Source of the DNA: Pullulanibacillus camelliae | GTDB lineage: Bacteria > Bacillota > Bacilli > Bacillales > Sporolactobacillaceae | NCBI RefSeq assembly: GCF_014642655.1 | Contig: NZ_BMIR01000015.1 | Span: 28,611-92,610, forward strand | Length of the DNA: 64,000 nt | Direction of reading: 5' to 3' | In this document: positions 42,627 to 51,627 of the stretch, piece by piece | How the letters are laid out: every line of letters starts with the position of its first letter | How positions within the stretch are numbered: position 1 is the first letter of the stretch | Translations under genes and position numbers: made by a program | The notes under the pieces: model-generated | Database searches by the model: none | What the model was told of the DNA's origin: nothing | Seen by the model: only the letters and a program-made list of their open reading frames with translations

Positions 42627-42776
42627 CTATTGGGCCTCTTTGTTTAACTCTTTCCTCGCATGATGACAGTCAGAGCAACGTAAGGTATGATCCTCTAGAA
42701 TGATGCCTGCAAGATGGCCGCCTTCACAATAGACGATTTCCCCACAATCGATGCACACTCCAACGGGTTCCTTCAT
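42627..42776 (-). CDS. Small zinc-finger-like protein, 49 residues
   Basis: Reads MKEPVGVCIDCGEIVYCEGG, then HLAGIILEDHTLRCSDCHHA. Two C-x2-C pairs (C8/C11, C34/C37) plus extra Cys/His can bind zinc. GGAGGAGA precedes the ATG. Family not named with certainty. Convergent with the opu operon. Confidence 0.7.
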   Translation of the reverse strand: MKEPVGVCIDCGEIVYCEGGHLAGIILEDHTLRCSDCHHARKELNKEAQ

Positions 42777-42864
42777 GCTATCTCCTCCAATAAAGAGTGA
42801 TATAACCTATTTTATGTTTTTATATGATAAAATAATAACAACTTTTGAATAGGAGTGAAGACTT

Positions 42865-43632
42865 ATGAAGTACTGTCGGTTTTTACACGACGGTCAAATT
42901 AAATATGGCATGATTGATGTGGATCATGTTGTTGAGCTGACGGAATCATACATTAAAAAAACAGCAGCACCAACCCATCGCATGCATCTCTTGGAAGAGG
43001 TCACTTTATTAGCGCCTGTTGAACCTCTTCAAATTGTTGAGATTGGTCTTAATTATGTTGATCATGCTAAGGAATTAGATTTGCCACTCCCAAAGGAACC
43101 CATGATGTTTATGGTCTCACCTAGTGCGGTAACTGGCCCTCATGAGGCTATTGTTCTCGCGCACCCTGAGCACCGCATTGACTTTGAGGCAGAACTCGTT
43201 ATTGTCATTGGAAAAAAAGCGCATCGCGTTTCCAAGGCAAATGCATTGGATTATGTATTCGGCTATACCGTTGGATTAGATATTTCTGATCGGGTTTTGC
43301 AAAATGGTGATCGTCAATATACCCGTGCAAAATCCTATAGCACTTATAAGCCTTTAGGCCCCGTTGTTGAAACGAACATTAATCCAAATAAAGTATCCAT
43401 TCAATTGCGTGTCAATGGTGAGCTAAAGCAAGACGGTACAACGCGTAATTTGGTTCATCCCATTGAGAAAATTATAGAAACGGTCACTGAGGTGATGACG
43501 TTGTATCCTGGTGATATTATATTCACAGGATCACCAGCAGGAGTCGGTCCCATACAAAAAGGGGACAAGCTTGAAACAACCATTGAAGGCATTGGAACGT
43601 TACATAATTTTGTTGTAGAAAGAGAGCACTAG
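42865..43632 (+). CDS. Fumarylacetoacetate hydrolase (FAH) family protein
   Basis: A 255-residue enzyme. The metal and catalytic residues are in GLNYVDHAKELDLPLPKEPM, the E-x-E pair in DFEAELVIVIGKKA, and FTGSPAGVGPIQKGD. The family includes 2-hydroxyhepta-2,4-diene-1,7-dioate isomerases and acylpyruvases; the substrate cannot be assigned. ATAGGAGTG precedes the ATG. A terminator follows. Confidence 0.88.
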   Translation: MKYCRFLHDGQIKYGMIDVDHVVELTESYIKKTAAPTHRMHLLEEVTLLAPVEPLQIVEIGLNYVDHAKELDLPLPKEPMMFMVSPSAVTGPHEAIVLAHPEHRIDFEAELVIVIGKKAHRVSKANALDYVFGYTVGLDISDRVLQNGDRQYTRAKSYSTYKPLGPVVETNINPNKVSIQLRVNGELKQDGTTRNLVHPIEKIIETVTEVMTLYPGDIIFTGSPAGVGPIQKGDKLETTIEGIGTLHNFVVEREH

Positions 43633-43635
43633 AAA

Positions 43636-43683
43636 AACGAGATTGTCCCAAAAAATTTATTTGAGGGGCAATCTCGTTTTTTC
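43636..43683 (+). terminator. Terminator of the FAH-family gene
   Basis: Stem AACGAGATTGTCCC/GGGGCAATCTCGTT followed by TTTT. Confidence 0.8.
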
Positions 43684-43734
43684 ATTCTATTAACCTGATC
43701 CGAATCGAACCACTGAAGGTATAAACGCAATAAG

Positions 43735-43800
43735 CGTTCACAAAGATTCCCCTCAAAGGAACAAAAGGCAAGGCGATTTAATAAAAAAGTGATCCATCCG
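43735..43800. repeat. Short copy of the 24-bp ACAAAAG repeat
   Basis: TCACAAAGATTCCCC, TCAAAGGAACAAAAGGC and a diverged third unit, in register with the repeats at 22.1-22.7 kb and 33.66 kb. Confidence 0.45.
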
Positions 43801-43873
43801 AGGGACAAGTAGGTATCTAAAATCAGATTTTGTCAGGCCATCTAAGGCGCCTTAGTTATACATAAAGCTTTGA

Positions 43874-45325
43874 TCAGATGGATTTACTCGCTTGCGCCTT
43901 GCTATTTATCGCACCAGAAAGAAGTGGGAGATGTCGCTCACAATAGCGAGCAAACTGTAGCAAGGTTTCATCCTCTAAGCGCTGAGTGGCGGCTTGCATC
44001 CCTACAGGAAGCCCAGAGGTGGTCAGACCGATGGGGAGGGAGAGAGCCGGTAGTCCAGTGATGTTATAAATTTGCGTCATGACCCAATCTGAGTCTGCTT
44101 TGATAGATTTGCCATTAATGGTTGGCGGACCTTCCCAATCGTATTGGAAGGCGGGAACAGCGAGAGTGGGTGATAGTAAAATATCATAGCTTTGCCACTG
44201 TTCTTGGAAAAGATGCCAATAGTATGCACGGTCTTTTTCCAGCGCTTTAAATTCAATAGCGGAAAGCTTTTGACCGCGTTCAATCATTGTTAATAATCCC
44301 TTGGAGAACGCTTCGGGATGGGCCTCAGAGGCTTCCTTAAATCCGGCTGCTAAGCCGACTGTCCATAAGGCTTCAAAGTATTCAATGTACTCTCGTAGCG
44401 TCTTTTTCATATCGAGTTGAACGGCTTGAACCTCAAAGCCAGCCTCGGCTAATTGATCGATCGTTTGCATGAAAACACTAGCCACATCTTTATCGATTTC
44501 ATACATGCCGAAATCGAGGGTCCAGCCTATTTTTAATGGCCTGTTATTTTCCTTTTGTAAGCGTTCAAGGGCAGAGCCACCGTCATCAGGGAGGACGAAG
44601 GGATCAGTGGTAGTGTAACCCTTCATGATGTCGAACATTAAAGCAGCATCTTCAATGGTTCGTGTTAATGTCCCTGAGTGAATAAAAGGTTCATGTGAGC
44701 CAAAAATGCTATTTAAGTGATTGTCATTGGGAATCCGTCCATAGCTTGGCTTAAAGCCATAGATGCCACAAAGGGCCGCTGGAATGCGAATCGAACCCCC
44801 GCCATCGCTCCCCTCAGCAATGGGAACAAGACCCGCTGAAACGGCGGCAGCCGACCCGCCGCTCGATCCACCTGCATTTGTCTGTAAGTCCCATGGATTG
44901 CGTGTGGCGCCAAATAAAGGATTATCCGTTGTGCCTTTGTAGCCGAATTCAGGCGTATTTGTTTTACCCATAATAATCGCACCTGCTGCTTTTAAGCGAT
45001 GAACGACAGTAGAATCCCGATCTGGTACATTGTCCTTGAATAAAGGAGAACCAAAGGTTGTGCGAAGTCCCTTAGTGTGTGTCAAATCTTTGATGGCGAT
45101 AGGAACTCCCTCAAGGGGACGGAGCGTTTCCCCTTTCATGATGCGTGCCTCAGCTTTTTTGGCAAAGGCTAAGGCGTTGTCTTCATTTAATGTAACGAAA
45201 GCATTCAGCGCAGGATTGACGGAATGAATCACGTCAAACAGTGATTGGACCACTTCTACGGGAGAAAGGCTTTTATTTCTATAATGCTTTAAAAGATCAA
45301 GGGCGGATAATTGAGTCAATGCCAT
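43874..45325 (-). CDS. Amidase (amidase signature family)
   Basis: A 483-residue hydrolase with the Ser-cisSer-Lys triad: Lys in [14 protein letters not shown], the Gly/Ser-rich block [20 protein letters not shown] and the nucleophile Ser in [17 protein letters not shown]. Cleaves carboxylic amides; the substrate is unknown. It is not next to gatB/gatC, so it is not the transamidosome subunit. GAAAGGAAAGAAG lies upstream of the ATG. Confidence 0.92.
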   Translation of the reverse strand: MALTQLSALDLLKHYRNKSLSPVEVVQSLFDVIHSVNPALNAFVTLNEDNALAFAKKAEARIMKGETLRPLEGVPIAIKDLTHTKGLRTTFGSPLFKDNVPDRDSTVVHRLKAAGAIIMGKTNTPEFGYKGTTDNPLFGATRNPWDLQTNAGGSSGGSAAAVSAGLVPIAEGSDGGGSIRIPAALCGIYGFKPSYGRIPNDNHLNSIFGSHEPFIHSGTLTRTIEDAALMFDIMKGYTTTDPFVLPDDGGSALERLQKENNRPLKIGWTLDFGMYEIDKDVASVFMQTIDQLAEAGFEVQAVQLDMKKTLREYIEYFEALWTVGLAAGFKEASEAHPEAFSKGLLTMIERGQKLSAIEFKALEKDRAYYWHLFQEQWQSYDILLSPTLAVPAFQYDWEGPPTINGKSIKADSDWVMTQIYNITGLPALSLPIGLTTSGLPVGMQAATQRLEDETLLQFARYCERHLPLLSGAINSKAQASKSI

Positions 45326-45499
45326 GTCTCTTCTTTCCTTTCTGTAAGCCTACCTATATGAACTCCCCAGCCTTTGAAAAAGGTGGGGAGCACTACCGAA
45401 ACTTTATCAACAAGCTGTAGGTACACTCAATTTCAATGTCTAAAGGCATTATAGCGCTTGTCCACATCGTGTTCAAGAGGAGGGCCTCTCTCCTCAAAA

Positions 45500-45976
45500 T
45501 CACATGTCACTCACATTGATTTCAGTAAAGGGCTCAGGACCACGTTTGAGCATCCGTACCTCTAAAACGCCATCTTTATATTCAGCTTTAGCGTTTTTAG
45601 GCCGGATAGGAGCGGGAAGCTGTAGTTTGAGCTCGGACTCTTGCTCCGGGAGACCTCTTACATAGAGGTGGTAGGTATCCATCAATATTTTCGGTGGATA
45701 ATAATTATCGGGGCGTATTGGAATGCGCGCAATCACGAAGTCATGTGTTTCAAAAACCTGGCTTTGTGCAGTAGGTGTCGTGCGCTGTGATGGTGCGTCC
45801 GCTTTTGTAGCTGAAGACGCCTTTCCTTGTTTTAAGAAGTCAGGCAGAAATTGATCGAGGGATTCCATGACTTTTTTTTGAACGTCCTCGGTATTAAAGG
45901 GCTCACCATTCATAAAAGTTTTTCGCATATTTTCAATATACGATTGAATGTCATTAGGATTGAAAAAAGGCTCCAT
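45500..45976 (-). CDS. Hsp20/alpha-crystallin family protein, CotP/GerT-like
   Basis: A 158-residue protein with an alpha-crystallin-like domain in the C-terminal half (ETHDFVIARIPI, TYHLYVRGLPEQE, AKAEYKDGVLEVRMLKR). The N-terminal half has the sequence FFNPNDIQSYIENMRKTFMN. Its position, divergent from GerP-like genes, recalls the B. subtilis cotP-ydgA-ydgB locus, so a spore coat role is inferred. Confidence 0.75.
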   Translation of the reverse strand: MEPFFNPNDIQSYIENMRKTFMNGEPFNTEDVQKKVMESLDQFLPDFLKQGKASSATKADAPSQRTTPTAQSQVFETHDFVIARIPIRPDNYYPPKILMDTYHLYVRGLPEQESELKLQLPAPIRPKNAKAEYKDGVLEVRMLKRGPEPFTEINVSDM

Positions 45977-46061
45977 TTTCCTCGTTCCTTTCGTATAAGT
46001 AGAAATATCCTGAGGGTGCTTGTAATAGACATATATAAAAGCTGTTTAGAGGAGGGCTTTT

Positions 46062-46265
46062 ATGGTCGATATACGGTTTACCCATTTGACAATTGATGAG
46101 ATCACACGATCCTCTGGGGTATTCACTGGACGCAATCAGCAAGTATCTTGGCGTGCAGAAGGTAAGCACACACAAGGCTTTGGTGTGGTGGAGGGTGACC
46201 ATAATACACTGAGTCACCACGTGCATACCGTATATAAATCTCAGCCCAAGAAAGACGAAGCATAA
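46062..46265 (+). CDS. Small GerPA/GerPF-like spore protein (YdgA/YdgB type)
   Basis: A 67-residue protein. It shares the pattern S-x-V-F/M-x2-G-x-N and QGFG-x-V/I-x-GD with the protein at 46720-47040, so the two are paralogues. Assignment to the GerP-related spore germination family rests on this pattern and the neighbourhood. GAGGAGGGC precedes the ATG. Confidence 0.6.
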   Translation: MVDIRFTHLTIDEITRSSGVFTGRNQQVSWRAEGKHTQGFGVVEGDHNTLSHHVHTVYKSQPKKDEA

Positions 46266-46316
46266 TTAGTAATAGTTTATTCTCTGACAGATAAAGGGTG
46301 AGAGCGAAGGGATATT

Positions 46317-46709
46317 ATGTTTTTTCGGCGAAAAAAGCAAAGCAAACGAGATAGAGCATTACATGAACTCACTGCAAAAATGGATCAGCTTGAGGCAGCT
46401 TTGGAGCAGGTGCTTAAGAACGGTATTACCTATGAGGTGAATATTGAAAATTTTAATGTGCATGATCCGGTTTTAAAGGAGCTCATGTTTCGCTTTGATA
46501 AATTAGATGTAAAAGAGGTCAGCGGGGCTTTAAATCTAGGCAATAATTTTGGAGTCAAGGTCGGCGAAAATGCCCAGAAAAAAAGGGCCTCTGAAAAGGA
46601 TTTTGAGAGCGGGTTTCCTCGCAAGTTTGCTGAAAAAAAGGCAAAATCAAGACAATCTTCTCAATGGGTGAGACATGAGAAGGGGATGACATGGAATAAC
46701 GATAAGTGA
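46317..46709 (+). CDS. GerPC-like coiled-coil protein
   Basis: A 130-residue protein: basic start, a coiled coil (residues 14-40: ALHELTAKMDQLEAALEQVL), then ELMFRFDKLDVKEVSGALNLG, which resembles the core of GerPC, and a Lys-rich tail. Shorter than classical GerPC. Probably part of a spore permeability complex with its neighbours. Its stop overlaps the ribosome site of the next gene. Confidence 0.6.
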   Translation: MFFRRKKQSKRDRALHELTAKMDQLEAALEQVLKNGITYEVNIENFNVHDPVLKELMFRFDKLDVKEVSGALNLGNNFGVKVGENAQKKRASEKDFESGFPRKFAEKKAKSRQSSQWVRHEKGMTWNNDK

Positions 46710-46719
46710 GGTGATGTTA

Positions 46720-47040
46720 ATGGGAAAGCCTTCGCTTTTTTCACCGTTATTTTTAATTGGTGAAATTCGCATTGGAACGATAAGTGACGCCTCTGTTATG
46801 AATTTGGGGAACAACGAAATGTCACATTTTGCAAGCCATAAGAAACAAAATCAAGGCTTCGGTTCGATAACTGGAGATAATCATTCCATTGATAACATTC
46901 GCACGCTGCTCAATGATCCAGATTTTATCGATATGCTTTCAGATGGGAAGGAAACGACGCTGCCCCAATGGCTAGAGGACATGTTAACACAACAATTGAA
47001 GAATAAGGAAACAGATCGAGAGGATGGGGACAACCCCTGA
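46720..47040 (+). CDS. GerPA/GerPF-like spore protein with C-terminal extension
   Basis: A 106-residue protein. The first 65 residues (GEIRIGTISDASVMNLGNNE, then QNQGFGSITGDNHS) parallel the protein at 46062; the rest is an acidic helical extension (NDPDFIDMLSDGKETTLPQW). ATG 46720 is chosen, 6 bases after GAGGTG. Convergent with the next gene, 2 bases apart. Confidence 0.6.
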   Translation: MGKPSLFSPLFLIGEIRIGTISDASVMNLGNNEMSHFASHKKQNQGFGSITGDNHSIDNIRTLLNDPDFIDMLSDGKETTLPQWLEDMLTQQLKNKETDREDGDNP

Positions 47041-47042
47041 TG

Positions 47043-47300
47043 CTAAAGATGGATATAGCGTTTCCAAGCGAGCTGATCAAGGGGTTCACCTTTAACCAAA
47101 GCGATCGCCTGCTCTTCTCCTGCGAAAACAAGTTCATTCTCTATCTTACTGATTAAAACGATAGGGATATGGGTAAAGGTTTTTCTGAGCTGTGAATAAT
47201 AATGGGTTTCCTCATTTTTATTTTGAAGGACGTAGGGTTGAACTTGAAATATCGCGATAGGACGTCCATTTTTATTGAGGATGGTACCGATAGCCTCCAT
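47043..47300 (-). CDS. Hypothetical protein, 85 residues
   Basis: MEAIGTILNKNGRPIAIFQV, then LRKTFTHIPIVLISKIENEL: a small alpha-beta protein I do not recognise. GGGAGGA precedes the ATG. The 390 bases between its upstream region and the gene at 47864 show only a minus-strand hairpin. Confidence 0.6.
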   Translation of the reverse strand: MEAIGTILNKNGRPIAIFQVQPYVLQNKNEETHYYSQLRKTFTHIPIVLISKIENELVFAGEEQAIALVKGEPLDQLAWKRYIHL

Positions 47301-47654
47301 GTTGTCTTGTCCTCCCTGCAGATGAGCATCTCTTGTCCATTCTACCTGAAAATAAAGTGGGCATGCCAGTTAGACCACTTCTATCTTTCTCCTTATTTAT
47401 AAACTTTCCCATAAATCCTAAAGGCTTACGGCAGTTGAACCTGTGAAAAAGTTTTTCGCGCTTCGTCATTGCATTTAATTACTAAGACTGTGCAGTGAGT
47501 GAATGGATAAAAGCTTTTATTTTGTAGAAAACAGATTCTAAGTGACCGTGCCTGATGATTCCTTTTAACCGCTTTGATGTGAATAAGCCTTTTTAAAAGA
47601 TACACTTATGTGAATCCTCCTTAAATAGCGTTACCTGTCGTCTTTCTGAAAGAA

Positions 47655-47686
47655 AAAAAGGACCCGCCAAAATGGCGAGTCATAGG
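47655..47686 (-). terminator. Minus-strand terminator-like hairpin
   Basis: Stem GACTCGCCA/TGGCGGGTC on the minus strand followed by CTTTTTTTC. It lies about 180 bases beyond the stop of the 47864 gene. Confidence 0.6.
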
Positions 47687-47863
47687 ATGAAAGTGTGTTG
47701 GGGTTAGGGTTAATTATAGATTTCCCCAAAGGCCTCCTTTTTAAACCTCTATTTTTAAAAAATTTTTTAAGTATGCTTAGTGGCTTTGGATCATCAAAGT
47801 GAAGGTCAGACTGGGTTCTTTTTACTGCTGATTTATTGATTGCCTGAATTTTAGTGGCAGCCT

Positions 47864-48178
47864 TTAAGTGAAATCAAGGATACCCATGGAAGCAATGTGT
47901 TCTTTTGTTTCTGGTGTTCCAAGTGTATGGAGCATTTCATAGACGCATTTAAGATCGTGATCATAATCATCGATTTGTTGAAAATGCCGATATTCTTTAA
48001 AAGGAATATGTGCCTGCCAAAAATTCGCCCAAGCTTCTCTGTCGGCTTGTTTGAGAACGCCTTCTAATTGGGAGGCTTCCTCAGGTGTCGCTTCAATTTC
48101 AAATTCCCATTCCGATAGGGTTTTATCTGGAAGAACTTCCCCTGTAGCGACTGTGACATAGTAAAATTGCTTATTCAT
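47864..48178 (-). CDS. Hypothetical protein, 104 residues
   Basis: An acidic, cytoplasmic protein (MNKQFYYVTVATGEVLPDKT, then REAWANFWQAHIPFKEYRHF and CVYEMLHTLGTPETKEHIAS). Conserved-looking but not one I can name. AAGGAGGGAT precedes the ATG. Confidence 0.65.
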   Translation of the reverse strand: MNKQFYYVTVATGEVLPDKTLSEWEFEIEATPEEASQLEGVLKQADREAWANFWQAHIPFKEYRHFQQIDDYDHDLKCVYEMLHTLGTPETKEHIASMGILDFT

Positions 48179-48348
48179 TGGATGTAATCCCTCCTTTACA
48201 ATATGAATAAGCGTGCGATTACAATCTAGTATTCCTAAAATAAAGCCATGTTATAAGAGAAAGCGATGAGAAACGGCTGGGGTGGGGTATAATGGCAAAC
48301 GGCAGAGGAAATAGTTAACGGAGCCTTTGGTTTCATAGGTATAATAAA

Positions 48349-48386
48349 AATCTGAAACATTCAGATGGCTGTTTCAGATTTTTTAA
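48349..48386. terminator. Terminator near 48.36 kb
   Basis: Stem TCTGAAAC/GTTTCAGA followed by TTTTTTAA on the plus strand; no plus-strand gene is obvious upstream. It may act on minus-strand transcripts of the glycosylase gene, whose stop is 27 bases away. Confidence 0.55.
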
Positions 48387-48412
48387 TGAGTGAACCTCGT
48401 TGACTAAGAACA

Positions 48413-49042
48413 TTATTGAGAAATATAAGGATTATTTTCTAACCAGAAACGCCAAGGATAGTGGATTGCTTCTTTGGCATAGTCAATATTGATACGCGGA
48501 CCGCTAGCAATGACTGGTGGATTGCTTAAGGGCGTCGCAGGTGGTTCAATAATATGAAGTGGGGGCAGTCTGAGATCATGGCCATAATAGCGTTGATTAA
48601 TCCCCAAGGCTTGAGTGAGTTTTCCAGGTCCATTGGTCAACTGCTTTTTTAAGCGAAGGGTCAGTTTTTCCTCTCTTAATCCTTCTGTGTACTTTTTTTG
48701 GAAGCGATGCTGGATCATTACGTTAATCCCTTCAACGGGCTCTAAAGCTCTGACTAAAATGGCTTCTGGCTTGTTAATGGGGCCGCTTACCACGTTGAAG
48801 CATTGATACATGCCATAGATAAGGAAAAAATAGGCGTGACCAGGGGGACCAAACATGACCTCTGTTCTTTTTGTTCGTCTGCCTCCATAAGAATGTGCTG
48901 CACGATCTTCGGGTCCCATATAAGCCTCGACTTCAACAATCCTTCCAGCAATTGGTCCTTGATTTGTCTCATGAATTAAATGCTTGCCAAGGAGTGACTT
49001 GGCAAGAGCTAAAGTTGGCTGGTTGTAAAAGGCATTGTCCAT
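48413..49042 (-). CDS. 3-methyladenine DNA glycosylase (AAG/MPG family)
   Basis: A 209-residue base-excision repair enzyme removing alkylated purines. Marks: AKSLLGKHLIHE, the catalytic Glu region GRIVEVEAYMGPEDRAAHSY, RTEVMFGPPGHAYFFLIYGM and NGPGKLTQALGI. Its start codon overlaps the stop of the upstream O-methyltransferase gene (TAATG), so the two are translationally coupled. Confidence 0.93.
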   Translation of the reverse strand: MDNAFYNQPTLALAKSLLGKHLIHETNQGPIAGRIVEVEAYMGPEDRAAHSYGGRRTKRTEVMFGPPGHAYFFLIYGMYQCFNVVSGPINKPEAILVRALEPVEGINVMIQHRFQKKYTEGLREEKLTLRLKKQLTNGPGKLTQALGINQRYYGHDLRLPPLHIIEPPATPLSNPPVIASGPRINIDYAKEAIHYPWRFWLENNPYISQ

Positions 49043-49671
49043 TATTTTAACCTCGCAATGGCCAACCCATCACCAATAGGGACAATCATGGCTTCTAATT
49101 GGTCGTGTTGGCTAAGATATTCGTTAAATCCACGCATTGTTCGCGTCGTTTTTTCTTGGTTTTCTGGCGAATAAACGCCACCACCACGAAGGGTGTTATC
49201 AAAAAGAAAAAGCGCACCAGGGTTAGCGAGCTGTATGGCTGCTTCAAGATAGGCAATGTAACTGCTCTTGTCTGCATCGATGAAAAAGAGATCAAAGGTG
49301 GCATGGTCTGCTTCCAATTGCTTTAAACTTTCAAGGGCAGGTCCTAGTTTATAGCAAATTTGTTGGCCGAAGCCCGCTCTAGTCAGATTCGCTTTAGCCA
49401 GAGGAACGTATTCTTCACGTATTTCCAAAGAAAGTAGGGAGCCTTCTTTCGGAAGACCTCTTAATATATGCAGTCCACTATATCCCCCAAGGGCACCGAT
49501 TTCCAAAGCCTTTTTGGCGCCTGATATTTTCGTTAGTAGTGTAATCAGCTTTCCGGTTTCTGGTGGTATAGAAATATTGGGAATATCATGGTCTATTAAG
49601 CTTTGTAAGATGGCTTCAGCATCCGGGTCCTTTTTAACAAATAAGGATTGAATGTACTGTTTTGCCTCCAT
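49042..49671 (-). CDS. SAM-dependent O-methyltransferase (YrrM/COMT-like)
   Basis: A 209-residue class I methyltransferase: KALEIGALGGYSGLHIL (SAM site), LLSLEIREEYVPLAKANLTR, the metal-ligand region DLFFIDADKSSYIAYL and DNTLRGGGVYSPE. Substrate unknown. ATG 49671 is chosen by family length and a nearby GGAAGGA; the frame extends to 49824 with an atypical segment. Overlaps the glycosylase gene by the TAATG junction. Confidence 0.88.
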   Translation of the reverse strand: MEAKQYIQSLFVKKDPDAEAILQSLIDHDIPNISIPPETGKLITLLTKISGAKKALEIGALGGYSGLHILRGLPKEGSLLSLEIREEYVPLAKANLTRAGFGQQICYKLGPALESLKQLEADHATFDLFFIDADKSSYIAYLEAAIQLANPGALFLFDNTLRGGGVYSPENQEKTTRTMRGFNEYLSQHDQLEAMIVPIGDGLAIARLK

Positions 49672-49918
49672 AAAACACTCGTCCTTCCATATGAAAAAAT
49701 ATTGCAGTAAGGCCAATATATCATTTTTTGTCAGTCTGTTCACTTTCGTTACTATTATGACATATGAATGTTTATGAAATGAAGATTTTAAAGCAATGTT
49801 GAACATAAAAACTATCGTTATCACATGACGTTGGAATAAAGGTGATTCAATAGTTCAGATTTTAAAAGCCTCAGGCTATTTGAGGTTTAGTTTGCCTGTT
49901 GTTCACGTCTGTTAAAAC

Positions 49919-50158
49919 ATGTCTAAGGTTAATGAAAAAAGGAAAGACTGGTGGCAAAACGTCAGTTTGGAGTTGAGTGTCTTGGAAAGACAAAACTTAC
50001 TGCGATCAGCGGTCAATGCACGGAAGCAACACATCATCAAACGCTTGGAAGCGCTGGGACTGGAGGACACTCCAGAGGACTGGGAAGCGTTAACTTTAAC
50101 AGAATTAGAAATGATTTGGGAGTCAGCCAAAGACAATGAGCAGGATGCCATTGGCTAA
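49919..50158 (+). CDS. Possible small hypothetical protein, 79 residues
   Basis: MSKVNEKRKDWWQNVSLELS, then a helical, charged remainder rich in Leu/Glu. Looks protein-like but has no clear ribosome site before the ATG. Family not recognised. Repeat C1 begins 13 bases after its stop. Confidence 0.45.
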   Translation: MSKVNEKRKDWWQNVSLELSVLERQNLLRSAVNARKQHIIKRLEALGLEDTPEDWEALTLTELEMIWESAKDNEQDAIG

Positions 50159-50170
50159 TGGCACATAAAA

Positions 50171-50636
50171 GGGGCTGGGATAGACGTATTCAGCCCATAG
50201 AGAATCCGAACGCATTCACAATTTTGAAGGGATGCGTTCGGATTTTTGAGTAAGTGACGAAGCGCTCTGTCAAAACACTTCGCTTTCCACGAGCACGGCC
50301 TCAGGCGTACCCGAAAAGCGTGCTTTACTCATGAGGTGCTAGCTTCGGTGTTGTCACATGGATGTGACGTACCTAGCCGAAGTACCTTGAAGTATGTAAG
50401 GCATTTAGACACCCCTTTTTAAGGGCTCCCAAGTATTTATGACTACAAGTCCCTTGTTCCTGTGTCTACTTGTAGCACTTCGTCGTCAGCTTCCTCGGAA
50501 CCACTCGGAGTTTAGTCGTGAAGTAACGCTGGCCACGTTCCCGTAGGCGTCTCCGTATTTTGACTACGCTTCCCGTTTCTCTAGCTCCTTTTAAAATTTT
50601 ATCATTCGGTATTAGGGTGATTTCTTTTTGTTTCAC
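50171..50636 (+). repeat. Dispersed repeat C, copy 1 (about 465 bp)
   Basis: Begins GGGGCTGGGATAGA. It contains the hairpin AATCCGAACGCAT/ATGCGTTCGGATT, a long mid-section with CTTCGTCGTCAGCTTCCTCG and CGTGAAGTAACGCTGGCC, and ends near GTTTCACCCTCC. Matches 62402-62865 throughout. No coding frame is conserved between copies. The gap from 50.64 to 50.88 kb holds only AT-rich sequence. Confidence 0.8.
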
Positions 50637-50882
50637 CCTCCTCCTTTTAGTTTAAGGAATAAAAGGAGCGCATTAAATAGGAATTTAAAGCACAAGATGC
50701 ATAAGAAAGCCATATATTATGTAAGGTCCGTTAAGGGAGTGCACAGCATTTAATAGAATAGAGAGAAGCATGGTTTGTGGCGATTTAAAACAAAGAGTAG
50801 GTAAATGAGCCAAGTTTTTCTAAACTATGGTACACTTATATTAGATAAAAAAGATGAAGAATAAGGCGCAGGGAGTTATTTT

Positions 50883-51359
50883 ATGGATAATGCAATCACT
50901 TTCGAAGACTATTACAAAAATAAGGTGACATTTTCGCATGACCGTCATCCATTCTCTGAGCATCCCCGCCATGTTTGGGTCATCTGTCGCTTCCATGATC
51001 AGTGGTTATTGACCAAGCATCCTAGAAGAGGGTGGGAGTTTCCAGGTGGCAAGGTTGAAAAAGGAGAAACCCCTGAAGAGGCAGCCATCCGTGAGGTTTA
51101 TGAAGAGACAGGGGCACATGTTGCTGAGATTAGATATATCGGGCAATATAAGGTCGATGGTCGTAGCGGCGTCATCATTAAAAATGTGTACTTTGCAGAA
51201 ATAGACGAAATCAAGCTGAAGGATGATTATCTAGAAACAAAAGGTCCTGTTTTTTTAAATGATTTGCCAAGAAATTTAAAAGAAAATCATCGCTTTTCTT
51301 TCATGATGAAGGATGACGTTTTAACACAAAGCCTGCAGTATATTTTTAAAAAGGTTTGA
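50883..51359 (+). CDS. ytkD: NUDIX hydrolase YtkD (8-oxo-dGTPase type)
   Basis: A 158-residue NUDIX enzyme. The box G-x5-E-x7-REUxEExGU is complete ([20 protein letters not shown] then ETGA). YtkD hydrolyses oxidised and canonical (d)NTPs in B. subtilis and protects vegetative cells and spores. GGGAGTT lies upstream of the ATG. A terminator follows; metK is next, in reverse order compared with some relatives. Confidence 0.9.
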   Translation: MDNAITFEDYYKNKVTFSHDRHPFSEHPRHVWVICRFHDQWLLTKHPRRGWEFPGGKVEKGETPEEAAIREVYEETGAHVAEIRYIGQYKVDGRSGVIIKNVYFAEIDEIKLKDDYLETKGPVFLNDLPRNLKENHRFSFMMKDDVLTQSLQYIFKKV

Positions 51360-51360
51360 C

Positions 51361-51392
51361 GGTCTGGGAGAAAGGACTCCTAGACTTTTTTA
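51361..51392 (+). terminator. Terminator of ytkD
   Basis: Stem GTCTGGGAG/CTCCTAGAC followed by TTTTTT. Confidence 0.8.
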
Positions 51393-51627
51393 ATAGATGA
51401 AGAATGCGTCAGTCCGTAGGGTTCACGTTGCTTATATAAAAGAGAGCTATTCTACAGAGTAAAGGGTTATTTGCCATTCATGGCTTTGAAAAGCTTTGAT
51501 TTTACGGGTGAAAAATGGTATACCTTGTATGATAGCATGGGCGGATGAACAAAGCGCATTGGAAAAGCTAGCAAGTGGAGGCAAACAGACCGTCAGTTGC
51601 ATATCTGTAATGCAAGGAGGACTATTT

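Noticed and set aside
47272..47469. 65-residue minus-strand frame before the 85-residue gene
   Set aside because: It overlaps the supported gene start in another frame and lacks a convincing ribosome site.
51428..51627. S-box riboswitch upstream of metK
   Set aside because: None of the usual S-box sequence blocks and no leader terminator next to the gene.
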